A DNA stretch of 64,000 nt, taken from contig CM022671.1 in the NCBI GenBank assembly GCA_012295275.1, positions 17,701,456 through 17,765,455 on the forward strand, in the 5' to 3' direction. Positions 27,257 through 40,240 of the stretch are shown in pieces. Both the position numbers and the translations under genes were made by a program. Position 1 is the stretch's first letter. The number at the start of each line of letters is the position of its first letter. The DNA is from Chrysomallon squamiferum (lineage: Eukaryota > Mollusca > Gastropoda > Neomphalida > Peltospiridae). The notes under the pieces were generated by a model, which was not told the DNA's origin, did no database searches, and worked only from the letters and a program-made list of their open reading frames with translations.

Positions 27257-30091
27257 TCATCTTTGTTGAGGTTTCCAAGACTCTATTTTTGGTCTGACTG
27301 TACTGTAGGGCACATACTGGTTGGGAGTTCCAGTCAGATTCTCTGTGTGATCCATCAACCACTTGTATTTTACTAGAGGTTTTTCTGTAGGAGGTTCATC
27401 ACGGACATAATGGAGCCAACCATGCCTGAAAGAAAACCCGTTATTGATTACAAAGAAATGAAATATAATAACATTTCAATACATTTTCATATTAAAGGGT
27501 TATTATAAACATGTTTCATTGTACAATATTGATATTCCACAAGAAGCTAGTCTGGGTTGTTCAGTCAGAAATGATTCTACAAATAATATGGAGCTAGTCA
27601 TGCCTGAAAAAAACAGTTTTATTGATTATAATTAAAACTGAAAATAAATTTGAAAACATCTCAATACATTTTAATATTAATGCATCATTAGATATTGTTG
27701 TACAATAAAATGACTCAAATCACTACACTGGGTACACACATGGACATTTTCCTACAAACAAAGTAAACCAAATCATAAAATGCTCATGGGACATGAAACA
27801 TTTTTAATATAAATATATTCGTTTCTATTTATTATTAAAATTTTAATACCACCAGTTATTTTAAAACTTAATTTCAATATCATAAAACGCATCGAGTTTA
27901 CATCCGTACATTTCAAAATAAAAACGGCATCATATCAGATACTTTAGAAAATATTTTAGAAAAATTAATATTAAATTAACAAACTTACAGAATTTTAAAT
28001 CAGAATTTTAGATTGCAGTTATAACTGGCCTTTGTTATTGTGAACAAAACAGTTTAAATACAATCTACATACTTAAAACAATTTGTTGTTTTTTCATAAC
28101 CAAACTACATTATTAATAAATACTAAGTTCATGAACATGTTCAGAAAATAATCTTTTTTCTTTTTTAATGTTTCAATTTTTTATTTTATGCAAAACTATT
28201 CATAATAATATTATAAAAGTGAGTAAAACTGATTATGTGTCTCTTCATATTTTTTGAATTTGAGAGACAGTATCAGCCTCTGTTATATTTGTAGATTTGT
28301 TTTTTTATCTACCCATTTTGCTTCCGAAAGTGATCACCAGACTCAAACAAAAAAGTATTTAGCAGGTATATATATAACAAATATATTAAAGTTTAAATAA
28401 GTTTAAATCAACAAGCACTGACAAAGATTCAAGATGAAAAATGCTGATAAATTGTTTCTAAAATGAATCTGAAATTAATAATATTACCATTCTGCTGGAA
28501 TTTGGCTTGCATCATAATCCCAGCCTGCTGCTGGACTATAATCTACCCAACGACTACGACCTGAAGAAAAAATATTTTAGCATAAGTTTCTGATAACACT
28601 GTTGGTATCACCAGTTCATTTAGCATGCAAACCATACATATTATTAACAGTAACACTGATATGCATTATTCATAACTAGATTCACAGATAACATACAACT
28701 TTTTGAATAATTATATTTGTATTTCAGAGGTAATGATCTTATTACAAAAACACAATATTTATTTTTAGTTTTAAAAGCTATGAATCACATTAGCTGGAGA
28801 TATGCATGAATACAAATGGCTAAATGGCTGTACATTCTATCAGCATAATAAACTCTTATCAGTGTCTTGTAAGTCAGGCAAGACTGGAACAAAACTGAAG
28901 TGGCAAATATAATTAAAAATATATATATAAATAAATAAATAAAAAAAAATAATCCAAAACTACTTTAATTATGCTTCATAAAATTTCAAGAATCTGTAAT
29001 TCCTACTTGTTTCCTTCCTGGAGATACACATATTAAACAACAAAAACGAAATGATAATATACCCTAATTATGTAAAATGTTTGTTTGGTTTGAATCTGTT
29101 TTAATATCTGCAATTAATTTATTAATTGAAGTTGGTAACTGTTTTTATATAGTATTAACAGTAGTGTTTCAGATCTCTGGAAAGATTATGAATTTAATTT
29201 AAACTTTATAGAAGTTGCTGAAGACCATCAGGTAGCTTTCTAACAACATCATTTCATTACATTACAGTAGTGTCTTAGTTTAAATATTCTGATTTAGTAA
29301 TGATGAATGTCACTCTGAAATATTATCCTGACTCCACATTAATAAGACAGTAATGTAATAATGTAGGATTTGCTTTTTGGAAGTAATGAGAAGTTAAAAT
29401 GGTGATCACAAATCATCTGAGCCTAATCGGAATAACTGAATGACAGTTACTGACGTGGTCTGGATCCTTGATACAAATTCAATAATTAAAATTGTTATAC
29501 TCATAATACTGTAGATATAATAAAATAAGCAACTACTGACATTAAATGTTTATGAATGAAATTATAACAATAGTTTGTTGCTGTTGTTTTGTATGAGTTT
29601 TTTTTTTTTGTTGTTGTTGTTGTTGTTGTTGTTTTTTTTATAAACTGGCTTACCCATGAAATACATTTTATTTTCATAGTATTTATTTCCAAGTTTGTCC
29701 TCTCCAACGAATCTTCCCGTCTTCAACTCATCAGTCCTGATAAATACAATGAATTACGAATATTAACATATTATTTTAAAATTAGTGTTCTGTTACTAAG
29801 CTCTAAAGAATCAACGATGCCTAAAACTGTGTTTTGACGTTTGTCTTCGAAATGACTCAATCGAGTCAATGATTTTTGCCTTTTGGAATTTTCTTATTAT
29901 CTAATTTTTCCTACTATTACTTAATAACATGACTTTTCAGTATATATATTTTTACAAATAAATAATATCATTTACCTAAAAAACACTAGAAATGATCCTT
30001 TTATACCACCATTTTCTTTAATAATCTGATGGCACCTTGAAAATTTTTCAAGGTACTTTGAAATTCGAAAGAGTTCAAGGTACTTCGACAT
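27257..30091 (-). CDS. NDUFA12: NADH dehydrogenase [ubiquinone] 1 alpha subcomplex subunit 12
   Basis: Accessory subunit of mitochondrial complex I, on the matrix side of the inner membrane. Four coding exons read leftward: 30091-29976, 29736-29654, 28560-28488, 27425-27257. They total 441 nt, or 146 aa (human 145). Matching blocks are NGGIKGSFLVFFR in exon 1, GRFVGEDKLGNKYYE in exon 2, FMGRSRWVDY across exons 2/3, and IPAEWHGWLHYV across exons 3/4. LTGTPNQYVPYST and IESWKP lie near the end. The block order and length identify NDUFA12 rather than the paralogous assembly factor NDUFAF2. The N-terminus contains a nine-residue duplication, SKYLELFRI then SKYLEKFSR. It is head to head with ASZ1, so a shared promoter is likely. 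Confidence 0.97.
27585..27715 (-). repeat. Diverged duplicate of NDUFA12 exon 4 acceptor border and intron
   Basis: The exon 4 acceptor region (plus strand 'atggagccaaccatgcctga', 27413 on, then intron) recurs 178 bp to the right as 'atggagctagtcatgcctga'. In both copies this is followed by 'ttattgatta', 'acat.tcaatacatttt' and 'attgta..ata'-like sequence. Only a short exon piece is included and it is not needed by the gene. Confidence 0.7.
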
Positions 30092-30243
30092 CTTGAATAA
30101 GCTCTATAAACTGTTACTTTTTGCTTTATTAATCAAAGAGAACTCATACTGCTAAGCAATCAAGACCAAACTGGTTCACATATATGTTTCGCTGGTTGAA
30201 CAGTTTCTTGTGCGGTACCAGTTAAAAGTAAGAAACTTTCATC
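30092..30243. promoter_or_regulatory. Compact bidirectional promoter, NDUFA12 / ASZ1
   Basis: Only 152 bp separate the two divergent start codons. The interval holds three related motifs: AACTGGTT at 30169, GCTGGTTGAAC at 30191 and, inverted, ACCAGTTA at 30217. The last contains CAGTTA (30219-30224), whose complement TAACTG fits the animal MYB consensus YAAC(T/G)G. AACTGGTT also resembles a Grainyhead/CP2 site. No TATA box is convincing. Confidence 0.65.
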
Positions 30244-30623
30244 ATGGCTTATCGTCCTGCAGGCGATGAAGATGACTTTGACAACGACGGTTTTTATCTC
30301 GATGGAGAAGAAATTCCTGATGATTTTTGCGAGACAAATTATACACCATCATTTAAAAATGACATAAAACCTAACAAAAATGAATCATGCATAAGGGCGG
30401 TCAGTGCCAAATATTAAATTATATTTATAATTTAAAATTAAATCATGAGGAATTAGTCATATGCTAGTTTAAGTAGCAAGTACATTATCAAATGATCAAG
30501 CCTAAAGCTAAGTTCTTTATAATATGTATTCCCTGTTATATTTTTTCGAAAAAAACCACTTTTAAATTTTAATTGGCTTGGAATTAATTGCCAACCAAAA
30601 TCAAGTGTTTTATATCTAGTTTC

Positions 30624-30667
<44 letters not shown>

Positions 30668-33600
30668 CATAGAACAGTTTTTATTTGACAGTCTTAAAGA
30701 CTAGGAAGCAAGTTCTTACAATGTTACATACTTTTTTAACCTGGTTTTATATATTTTTTTATTATTCATATTGTCTATTTATGTAATAATTATAGTAATA
30801 CAGTTACAAATTAGTGGATTTGAATGTTGTTTAGTTTTATTATTAATATATTTCAGATTTGTACTCTGGCATATGTATTTCATTTAAATTTAATAATACT
30901 AATATTACACTGATTTCAAAAGCCTCAGCAGAATGGGTTTGGGCGAAAGCTACCTCAAAAGACAACATATCAACATAACAAAGTGCCAGGGATTTTGCTT
31001 GACAAGTTCAGAACTGCAGCTATGCGGGGAAATATTGACATCCTTGATGAGTGTTTAAAGAAAGGTATTTTTTATTTCTTTATTATTATACAATATTATG
31101 GATATATATACATATAATGATATATACTGATACAGTTTAAATACTAGAAGAACTTTTTTTTTTTTTTTTCTAGTATTTAGACTAGTTGAACAGTATAAGA
31201 AATACTGTGTATATATGTTTGTAAATAACGTGTGTGCATGTGTGTAGTGTATTTATTGTATTCTGAATTTTATTATAGTTAAGGCAACACTAATTATTAA
31301 AGTTATAATTTAATAAATTCTTGCAAACACCTTACTGGTTAAAATAATTTGCAATCATTTTCATTTTACATTTGATGGAGTAATTATAATCGTGACGCTG
31401 CCCCATAATTTTAAAAGTTTTATAATTTTTGGATGGCATTAGTTAGAAATATTTATTTTCATACTTTTTGTAATTTGGGTCAGTATTTCTTTAGTCTGGA
31501 TTTTCCATTTCAAATTAGAGATTTAGTTTATACATATTGGCAAGTAAGACATGCTATGTGCATCAGTAAAAAGAGCTAATCTAAAATTTATGAACTAGAC
31601 AACAAAAGCTGCTGAAATACAAAGTGGAAAGAGAAACAGAGTTGATGTAATGAATTTCTGATTCATTAGTCAAGTCAGGTCTAACATACATAATATCTAG
31701 ATTGAATAAAATTTATAATTCATGATTACAATATTTATAATTGATTAGATGGTCTTTACTTGTATTATAAATGTTAGTATTTATTTATGTCTGATAATAC
31801 CTACTAAATGTTAATATTTCAAGTCTTTACATATGTTAATATGTGTAAAATATTTGTAATTCATTTATTTATGTCTGTTAATTTGATACTTAAATATTAA
31901 AATGATATCTAAATAGTATCAGGGACAAGACAATATAATTTTCCTGTGTATTTAATGTAGGAATTGATGTAAACAAGGTTCTTAGGTGTGGTTGGACAGC
32001 ACTGATGTATGCCTCAACAGATTCCAATCCTTACGTGGTTCAGTTTCTTCTTGAACATGGAGCAGATCCTAATTTTCATAAAGGTAGAGCTTTTCTGTGA
32101 TACCTCTCTGTTGTTTAACATCACAGTTACAGGTCCTAATTTTCATATTGATGATAAAACTTTTCATCACTGTTATTTAGCATGACAGTTATACAGAAGA
32201 ATTCATTGTTCTGTAACAAAATCCAGTTAGTGTTTTAGTATTACACAATATTATAAAACTTCTTATTTCTTCAGTATTTCACAGTTCTTTGATACAGTAC
32301 ATCTCTTTATTAGATCACAGTCATTTGAACAATTCTGTTTAACATAAAACTTTTTTTTCTTTTTTTTTAAAAACTATGCAGTAGTTGTCAACATAAGAAA
32401 TTTTTTAACATAAACTGTTCTTTGTGTCAATGGTTTTTGATGCAACACAGATCTACATATTTCATGTCTTGTATTAACAGATATGACTATACTTAGGTAT
32501 GGAGCTAATTTGCAAATCAGATTGGAACTTGTGTTTATTAGTGAACATATATATAATTATTATATAAAGAAGTTTTACTATTAGATTTTAGTACTGACAA
32601 AATCATTTTTAGATTTTTATTTTATTTTATTTTATTTTATATGACTTTGTCTTTATTATTTTTTAATTTGTCACTTATTAATTATCAGTTGAGCTTTGTT
32701 AGTAATGATGATAATAATAGCTCAAATTTTATTATCTTGTTTATTGCAGATTTCTATACAGTTCTGATGGCAGCTTGTAAATCTACAAAAGATGAGAAAA
32801 AAGTTTTAGAATGTGTCTCAATGCTAATAGATAAAAAAGCAACAGTCAATGCTGAAGACAGGTAATACAGTCATTATGTTATCTTTACTACTTAAAAATA
32901 AATCATAATTAAGTGTTCTTATCAAAGTCATTCTAACTGTAGTAAGTAAATAAAATATATTTCTGCAAACATCAGTTTCTGTATTGCCATTACAGAAGCA
33001 ATTAATTCATGTTGTATTGTTGATGATCCCTTGCTACAAGCAAAGATTTCTTGTAAGATAGCTTCTAATTTTTATTTATTTTTATGTTTATTACACATAA
33101 TAGAACATTATTCAAAGCATCAGATACTGAAGCCCCATATTTTTATCTTCAATAAATCATTATATTAAATACTGATGGAGTAAGAATAATATCTCTCCCA
33201 GGCAAATTAAGTTTAACTGCATGTATACATTCATAACTGTAAAACTTTCAAGGAATCATAAAGGAACACCATTAAAATTTGATTGGTCTTGAGAAGCTCA
33301 TTATCATAATCCTTGAATTAATTATTTAAGTAAAACCAACAACAAACACACCAAGAGATCATGAATATATACTTTTTCTTTACCGTGATAAATAAAATAA
33401 TACAGTATTCTCTGTCAAACACAAATAGCATTTAAGAACTAGTTAAATCAGAAAAATAAAAAGTTATGTATCTATGTTAGTTTTAATATATGTATATTCT
33501 TCAGTCCACAATTTACTTGCAAGATGTGAAATTTAAAATATTTGTTACTTATAATAAATAAAAGTATTTAATTTTAACAAATATAGATGTGTGTATATAT

Positions 33601-36295
33601 TTCAGATACCACATATCACCTCTGATATATGCAGCAAGAGAAGGTCACACTTCTGTTGTTGAAAAGCTGATAGAAAATGGGGCTGATGTTAACAAACAGG
33701 ATTCTCGGGGATATACAGTGAGTATTACCTAGCTGTCTGTAATCAGTCTCTGTACTAATTTTATTACTGAAATTAATTCTGATCTACTTTCACTAGGGTG
33801 TAAATAAAATTGTGCTTTTAATTCTAATTAATAAATTCTTTCACATGTTGCATCTTTCATTTGTTTAACAATCCTATTTTAATATTTATTTTTATTTAGC
33901 AGCCATATCCCAACTCTTTATAACTGGGAAGTTTAAATTAAAATAAATAATTATCAAAATTAAGTATTCAAATATTATTTGGTGAACCTATACATTTTAT
34001 TACAGCTTCTTGTTCTACATATCATGTGACTTATTACAGAGCATTACAAAAACACTTCATATACTTGATAATATTAAGTTATTTTATTCATTTACCAGCA
34101 ATTAAATTTTTTATAAAAAGAATTAGCCATTTTCTTTAGTGTGATATTGTCACATGTATTCCTATCACTCAATCCTCACTACTTTTGATGACACCTTTCA
34201 CAAAAATGTATTGCCATCCCAGTCTTTATTCTTTTCATTAAAATATCAGTTGTCTGTATATTATTATATCTTAACAGAATATGATTTTTAACTTAGGCGC
34301 TTTCTTGGGCCACTCAACGAAAACAGAAGGGTGTCATTAAGTTACTGCTCCAACATGGCGCTGATCCAGCTCTCAAACATACTGATGGTCTTGTTGCCAA
34401 AGATTTAGCTTTAGGAAACACAGAGGTATGTTTTGTGTTAAAAGACATCTCACAAATATTGTAACAAATAGTGAGAATACCATTTTTATCTCCCCTCTGT
34501 GATTAACCTTTTTTTGTTTTTGTTGAAGAAGAATCTTTTTTCAGTGCAGTTTATAGTGATAAAGTATAACTTTACTAGACAAATAAATGAAAATTGTTAC
34601 TAAATTTATCTGAAGTCAAAATTATTTTAATTGTTACATAAATTTATTTATAAAATCATGTTATTGAAGAAGAATGTTTTTTTTAATCATGATAAAGTAT
34701 AACCTTACTAGAAAAGTAAATGAGAATTGTTACTATATTAATATGAAATCAAATTATTTGTTACATAAATATATTCATAAGTATATATATATGTAAAAAC
34801 ACACACATATATTAGTATAATGTATTGTGTTGCTAATAATTCAAATATGTAATATATTTGTCTTTTTAATTTCATATGTGTATAACTAAATTATATTTTT
34901 CTACAGACAATAAAGATTTCTGCATAAATGTTTACACATATATATATATATATATTGCAGATTATTTCTTTGCTGGAAGGCTGTTCCACAAGAGACTGTT
35001 TATCCAGTGAAATTACAACAATAGTCGACTCTCAGAATGAAATGGAAGACAGTACAGACAGGTATAAGTGGTACAGGTGAAAAATGGTTATATTAATGTA
35101 TTTGAAAAAACCCAGAACCAAAACAGCATGGAACTGGTCTAACCCATGAGTGATAAAAATAGAATAACATGATTAAACTGATGAAAAGTGTTTGTCATAT
35201 TTAACTTTACACTTAAAACATGTTAAATACATCAAACCCTTTAGAAATCTTCGTCTTTAAACATTTTAGATATTGTCATAGAGATAAAATAACAAAGATC
35301 AAGGGAACAGCAATGGTTCTTTTAGTGAAGGGAAATAACTTCGGTTGACTGTAAACTTGTTCACATTTTAAAGAACTACATTACAATCAGAAAGTGTTTA
35401 AGTTTTTAGCATTGCAATGACGTACAGAACATGGATCAGTTTTAATCCATAGTTTAATAGATTTGTTGCCATCTGTTCCTTATTTTCAACATTTTCAGTA
35501 TTCACTGGATTATAATTATATACAGATAAATCATGGCAAATGCTTGTTCTTCCTAATTTGATAATTTTTGATTATTTCAACATTTTTGTGTGAAATAGGA
35601 GGTGTGTGATGTAATGTGGTAGTGCTCATGTAGTAACGCATATTGTAAAATGTGAAGATAAAACCATACAGTGCAGGAAACAATAAGTAATTCTGTTAAT
35701 GTCCATTTTTAGCATACTTGGCATTATTTAAATTTTTCTTGGCATATAAACTATATTTTTATATATAAATTATTTCATGTATCTGTGTGTGTATTTATAT
35801 ATATATATATATATAAAATACTCTTTTTCTAGTTATAAACAATCTGAAACTTGTCATGGTGAAGTGGAAGTCTTTCTCTATGGCCTTGACCTTGGTTCTC
35901 TTGTACCTCTCTTTCAAAAACAACATGTCAACTTTGAAACATTTTTACGAATGACAGAGCAGGACTTAATTAATGTAAGTGTTTATGTGAATATATAGAT
36001 CTATATATGTTTTAAATCATTCTCTCTCTCATTTTTTTTTCTGTTAACAATTTGTGTAAATGTCTGTGTATCTTTCTCTTTCTCTCTCTCACTCTCTCTC
36101 TTTGTCAGTGTCACTTTCTGTATCTATCTGTCTATCTCTATTGCAAAATAATACAGTGTTAAAAGTTAGAGAAAAAGGATAGCATATTTAATAGCCTATT
36201 ACTTATTATATATCACTGCTAAATTCTGCTAAATTCGAATAAAATAAAAACCTTGGTATATGTTTATTCAGGCCAACTGTACCTGAAATCACTCT

Positions 36296-36329
<34 letters not shown>

Positions 36330-36966
36330 GTTTATTTAAACAAATAATAAACAAAACTTAACAGCTCATTCTTACACAATCACATCAAAACAAACAGACA
36401 GCCCCCAAAAAAAAAAATTAAAAAATCCACAAAACATCTGTATCATTTTTTTTTTTTGTTGTTGTTGTTTTCCCCCCTTACTCCTGGAGTTATCTTCTCC
36501 CATTAAAATGCCATTCCATTATTTTGGGGTTATTGCTTTTCAATCCATGTTTCCTTCAGATGAAAATTGCAGAGATTGGGTGGCGAAAGAAGATTTTGGA
36601 CGGCATCCAGGCAGTTCACAAAAAGGACTGGGAGGCCACAAGTCTGTTATCAGCTCAGTACAACAAACACATTGGGTAGGTATCAGTGTGTGTGTGTGTG
36701 TGTGTTTGTTGTTTGTTGTTTCTGTGTATATATAGCTCTGTCTGGGCTAGTTAGCACAGCCAGTTGATGAATCGGTGTCAGAGATTAAATTCAACTTGTC
36801 AGAGAGAACGGTGCTGAAAAAATAAATTGACGGTTTGTTTTGAAACTTAATTAGCATTATTTAAAAATGTGTGTTTTCCTCCTTTTGTTTTCCTTGTTTC
36901 ATTCTTTTTCTATGTTTTCTTTATCTTTGTTTTAAATTTTTTTCTAATTTTTTTTTTTTTATTATT

Positions 36967-37003
<37 letters not shown>

Positions 37004-37319
37004 CACTATTTAGTTTAGTTTACTTAATGTTTCTTAGTTTCTACTGCAGTTATCATTCAGATGATATTAATTTTGGGCAGCAAGCTGAATGGCATGTTAT
37101 CTTCAAAATCTTATCTAGGCTGTATTGCTCTATTTAATAAAACATTTATTTCACTTTCAGATGTGCTGATGCCATAGCAATGGTGGCTAACATATCTAAA
37201 CACCTGCGTTACATTGGAATTACTGTTGGTTACATCAACGATCAGATACAAGTTCATCCCGAGATACTCTCAGAAGTCAAAGTAAGCTGTGTATTAAAAA
37301 ACAAAACCAAAAAAAACAA

Positions 37320-37386
<67 letters not shown>

Positions 37387-37748
37387 CATCATTCTCTCTG
37401 ACACATATTAAAAAATAAAGAAAAACAATTTTTGAAAATATTTAAAAATCCAGTCAACTGTACGTGTTATTTTTTGTTTAATTATGAAAAATATATCAAA
37501 TGAAGATTTGGGCAGTGTGCAGCTTGTAATTCACTGTAAGTATTCTGGAGGTGCTAATTCATACGAGTTATAAACATTAAAATGTTGTGAAATAAATAAT
37601 ATTGACTCAAAAAGATTAAAAACAAAAAAAATTTAAAATGATGAAGAAGATTAAAGAAAGGTACTCTCAAATATTTCCTGTAATTAGAACATTTTTTTTT
37701 TTAATCAAATTCATTCTTTTCATGTTTAGATAATATTTATTTTATTTG

Positions 37749-37779
<31 letters not shown>

Positions 37780-40173
37780 GTAGCAAATTTTTAAGTTGGT
37801 TAAGTGCTGTTATTTGTAACTGTTTCTCTATATATTGTAAACAGAACCCTAAAACCTAAAGGTTTATTTCTATGTTTTAATTTAAATATTTATGTACTGG
37901 CTGACATTCTTTCTGAATATTAGCTCCAACAGTAACCTGTTCTTACTGCCTTAATCACACAACCTGCAAATAAAACTGAAGTCCTTTTATGAAATCAAAT
38001 ATAAGTATAACCACTGTGTTGTATAATTTCCCAGCAAGGTGGAATAGCATTAATTTCAAAGCCTTTGCTAATTACAGTATTATTAGACTTTATAGTTAAA
38101 AATTAGTTTTAATTACAAAAGAAATAAAGTAAAATGATAATGGTTGGCTGTTGAACTGACTGAAAAATATAATTAAATAGTGAAATATTAAACAGACAGA
38201 CATCTATAGCATTTATAGATTATATATCTTTTATTACTTAATACTTATCATCATTATCATCAACATCATCGTCATAATCTGTTTCAAAATTAAGTTACTC
38301 TGACCTGCTAGATATTTATCAGTAAGAGTAATTTGTATGGGTGAGAATCTTGCAAGGTATCTATAACACGACATGCAGTCACATACATTAAAATGTGCAT
38401 GTGGAATTTCACAGCCAGTCTTTCAGATGGCCTCTGTCATAACCCACATTTCATTCCATTTACAAGTCGGTTGGGTTCACTGAGATTTAACAATTTAATT
38501 TCCATATCAAGCAAGCAGCAACTGATATGCCCAGACTTCTGAATGAATCAGTGCTTGTCTTATGACATTTCACACATTTTCAGTATTAATAGCAATATTG
38601 TGTCACAAATAAATGTGTGAATATGATATGACAGAAATGTTTCATTGATGGCATGCCATAGACTGCTGGTTTGCAGTAACGATAAGATTTTTTGTTTGTG
38701 TATTGGATATTTCAGTTGTTTTTTTTTTTTTTTTTTTAATTTTTTTAAATTTAGTTATTTAATTGTTTATTAGAAAAGATTTTCTCATTTATTTATTAAT
38801 ATCTCACAAGATTTTTTTTTTTTTTTTTGAAAAGTTGTTTATTTTTACTTATTTTTTAGCTTGAGTTGTTTATTTATTTATTTATTTATTTATTTATCAG
38901 TTTGAATTAATTAGAAATTTATTTTCTTTAGCTTCAATCTAAACTGTTTTTGTTTCATTTTCTTTTGACAAATTTTTTTTTCTTCTTCTTCTTTTTTTTT
39001 CTGTTTACTTATTATTACAAATTCCATTATTCTTTTTTCCAAAAAAATTATCATCACATTCTCATAATCACCTCACAAGCCGAACTATTACAAACCAACC
39101 CTCTTTTGGCTTGCACCCAGATTTTTTTCTTTTTTATTCATTTTTATTTTTTAACATTAAACACAAAAGCTGTGCGTTTGATTTTTGAACACGGTTGGTG
39201 ATTTGTCATTGTCAGTGTAAGACACGTCATTTAGATCCACACAATTGTTGTAGCATTTTGTCAGCTTGCACTCAATCAAGTGACTATCCCTGATAGACCA
39301 CAGGTATTCTCAGTAAATAGCCTGTCAGTCAAGAGGCAGCCAACAGAAAGTCGACAACTGATTCATGCACCAGTCCTGTGCGGTGTGCGTTTCAGTGCTT
39401 GATGGAAATAATGAAAACAGCTGTTGTTAATAACACTTCATATTGTGATAATTATAAAACATAAATGAATTTTTCTCAAAGAAGATTGGGGAAAAAAAAT
39501 GTATAATAATAATAATATAGAATAGAATGTTTTTGAGCATTGTTTGAATTGTGTTAATGTAGTTTAAGTCTATTATGTATGAGTTATGATTTTTTTTATT
39601 TTTTTTTTATTATTAATATTATTATTGGGGTTTTTTTTTGGTTATTTATATATAATTATTATTAAGTTTTTCTTTATATGTCGTTTTTTTTCTTTTCTTT
39701 TTATTATTATTATTATTAATGTTGTGATTGTTTTTTTGTGTATGTTTGTATGTGTAACACTATACAAGCACTGCTAATCAAAGTATTTTATAAAATAATA
39801 TATACATCCTTCAAAAAATATATATAATGTTATCACAGTAAATTAGTATTTAATGAAGTGTTGACAAAATCTGTTTATGTTATGGAAACAGAGTCAAATA
39901 TTGCATTTCAGTAGACACACTAGTAATTTGATCTGTGAAAAAGTTCAGGTGCACTGAAAGAAATGACAGGCATGATTGTATAGTTGAGATACATCTGAAA
40001 GCTGAATGAATTAGATTCATTTTAGTAGATTATGAGAAAAAAAAACAAAAAAGTACATAGTGAAATCCATAGCTGGATTTCAGGTAAAAAGTATTTTTAT
40101 GACGCAAGCAGTAGAAAAGACAACTTATGATAATTACTACAATAACAATGTTAGTTTTCATACAAAATTAGAC

Positions 40174-40240
<67 letters not shown>

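Noticed and set aside
36300-37003. Long T tracts as possible retroposon tails
   Set aside because: No element body or target-site duplication could be identified next to them. Similar T tracts occur throughout the window.
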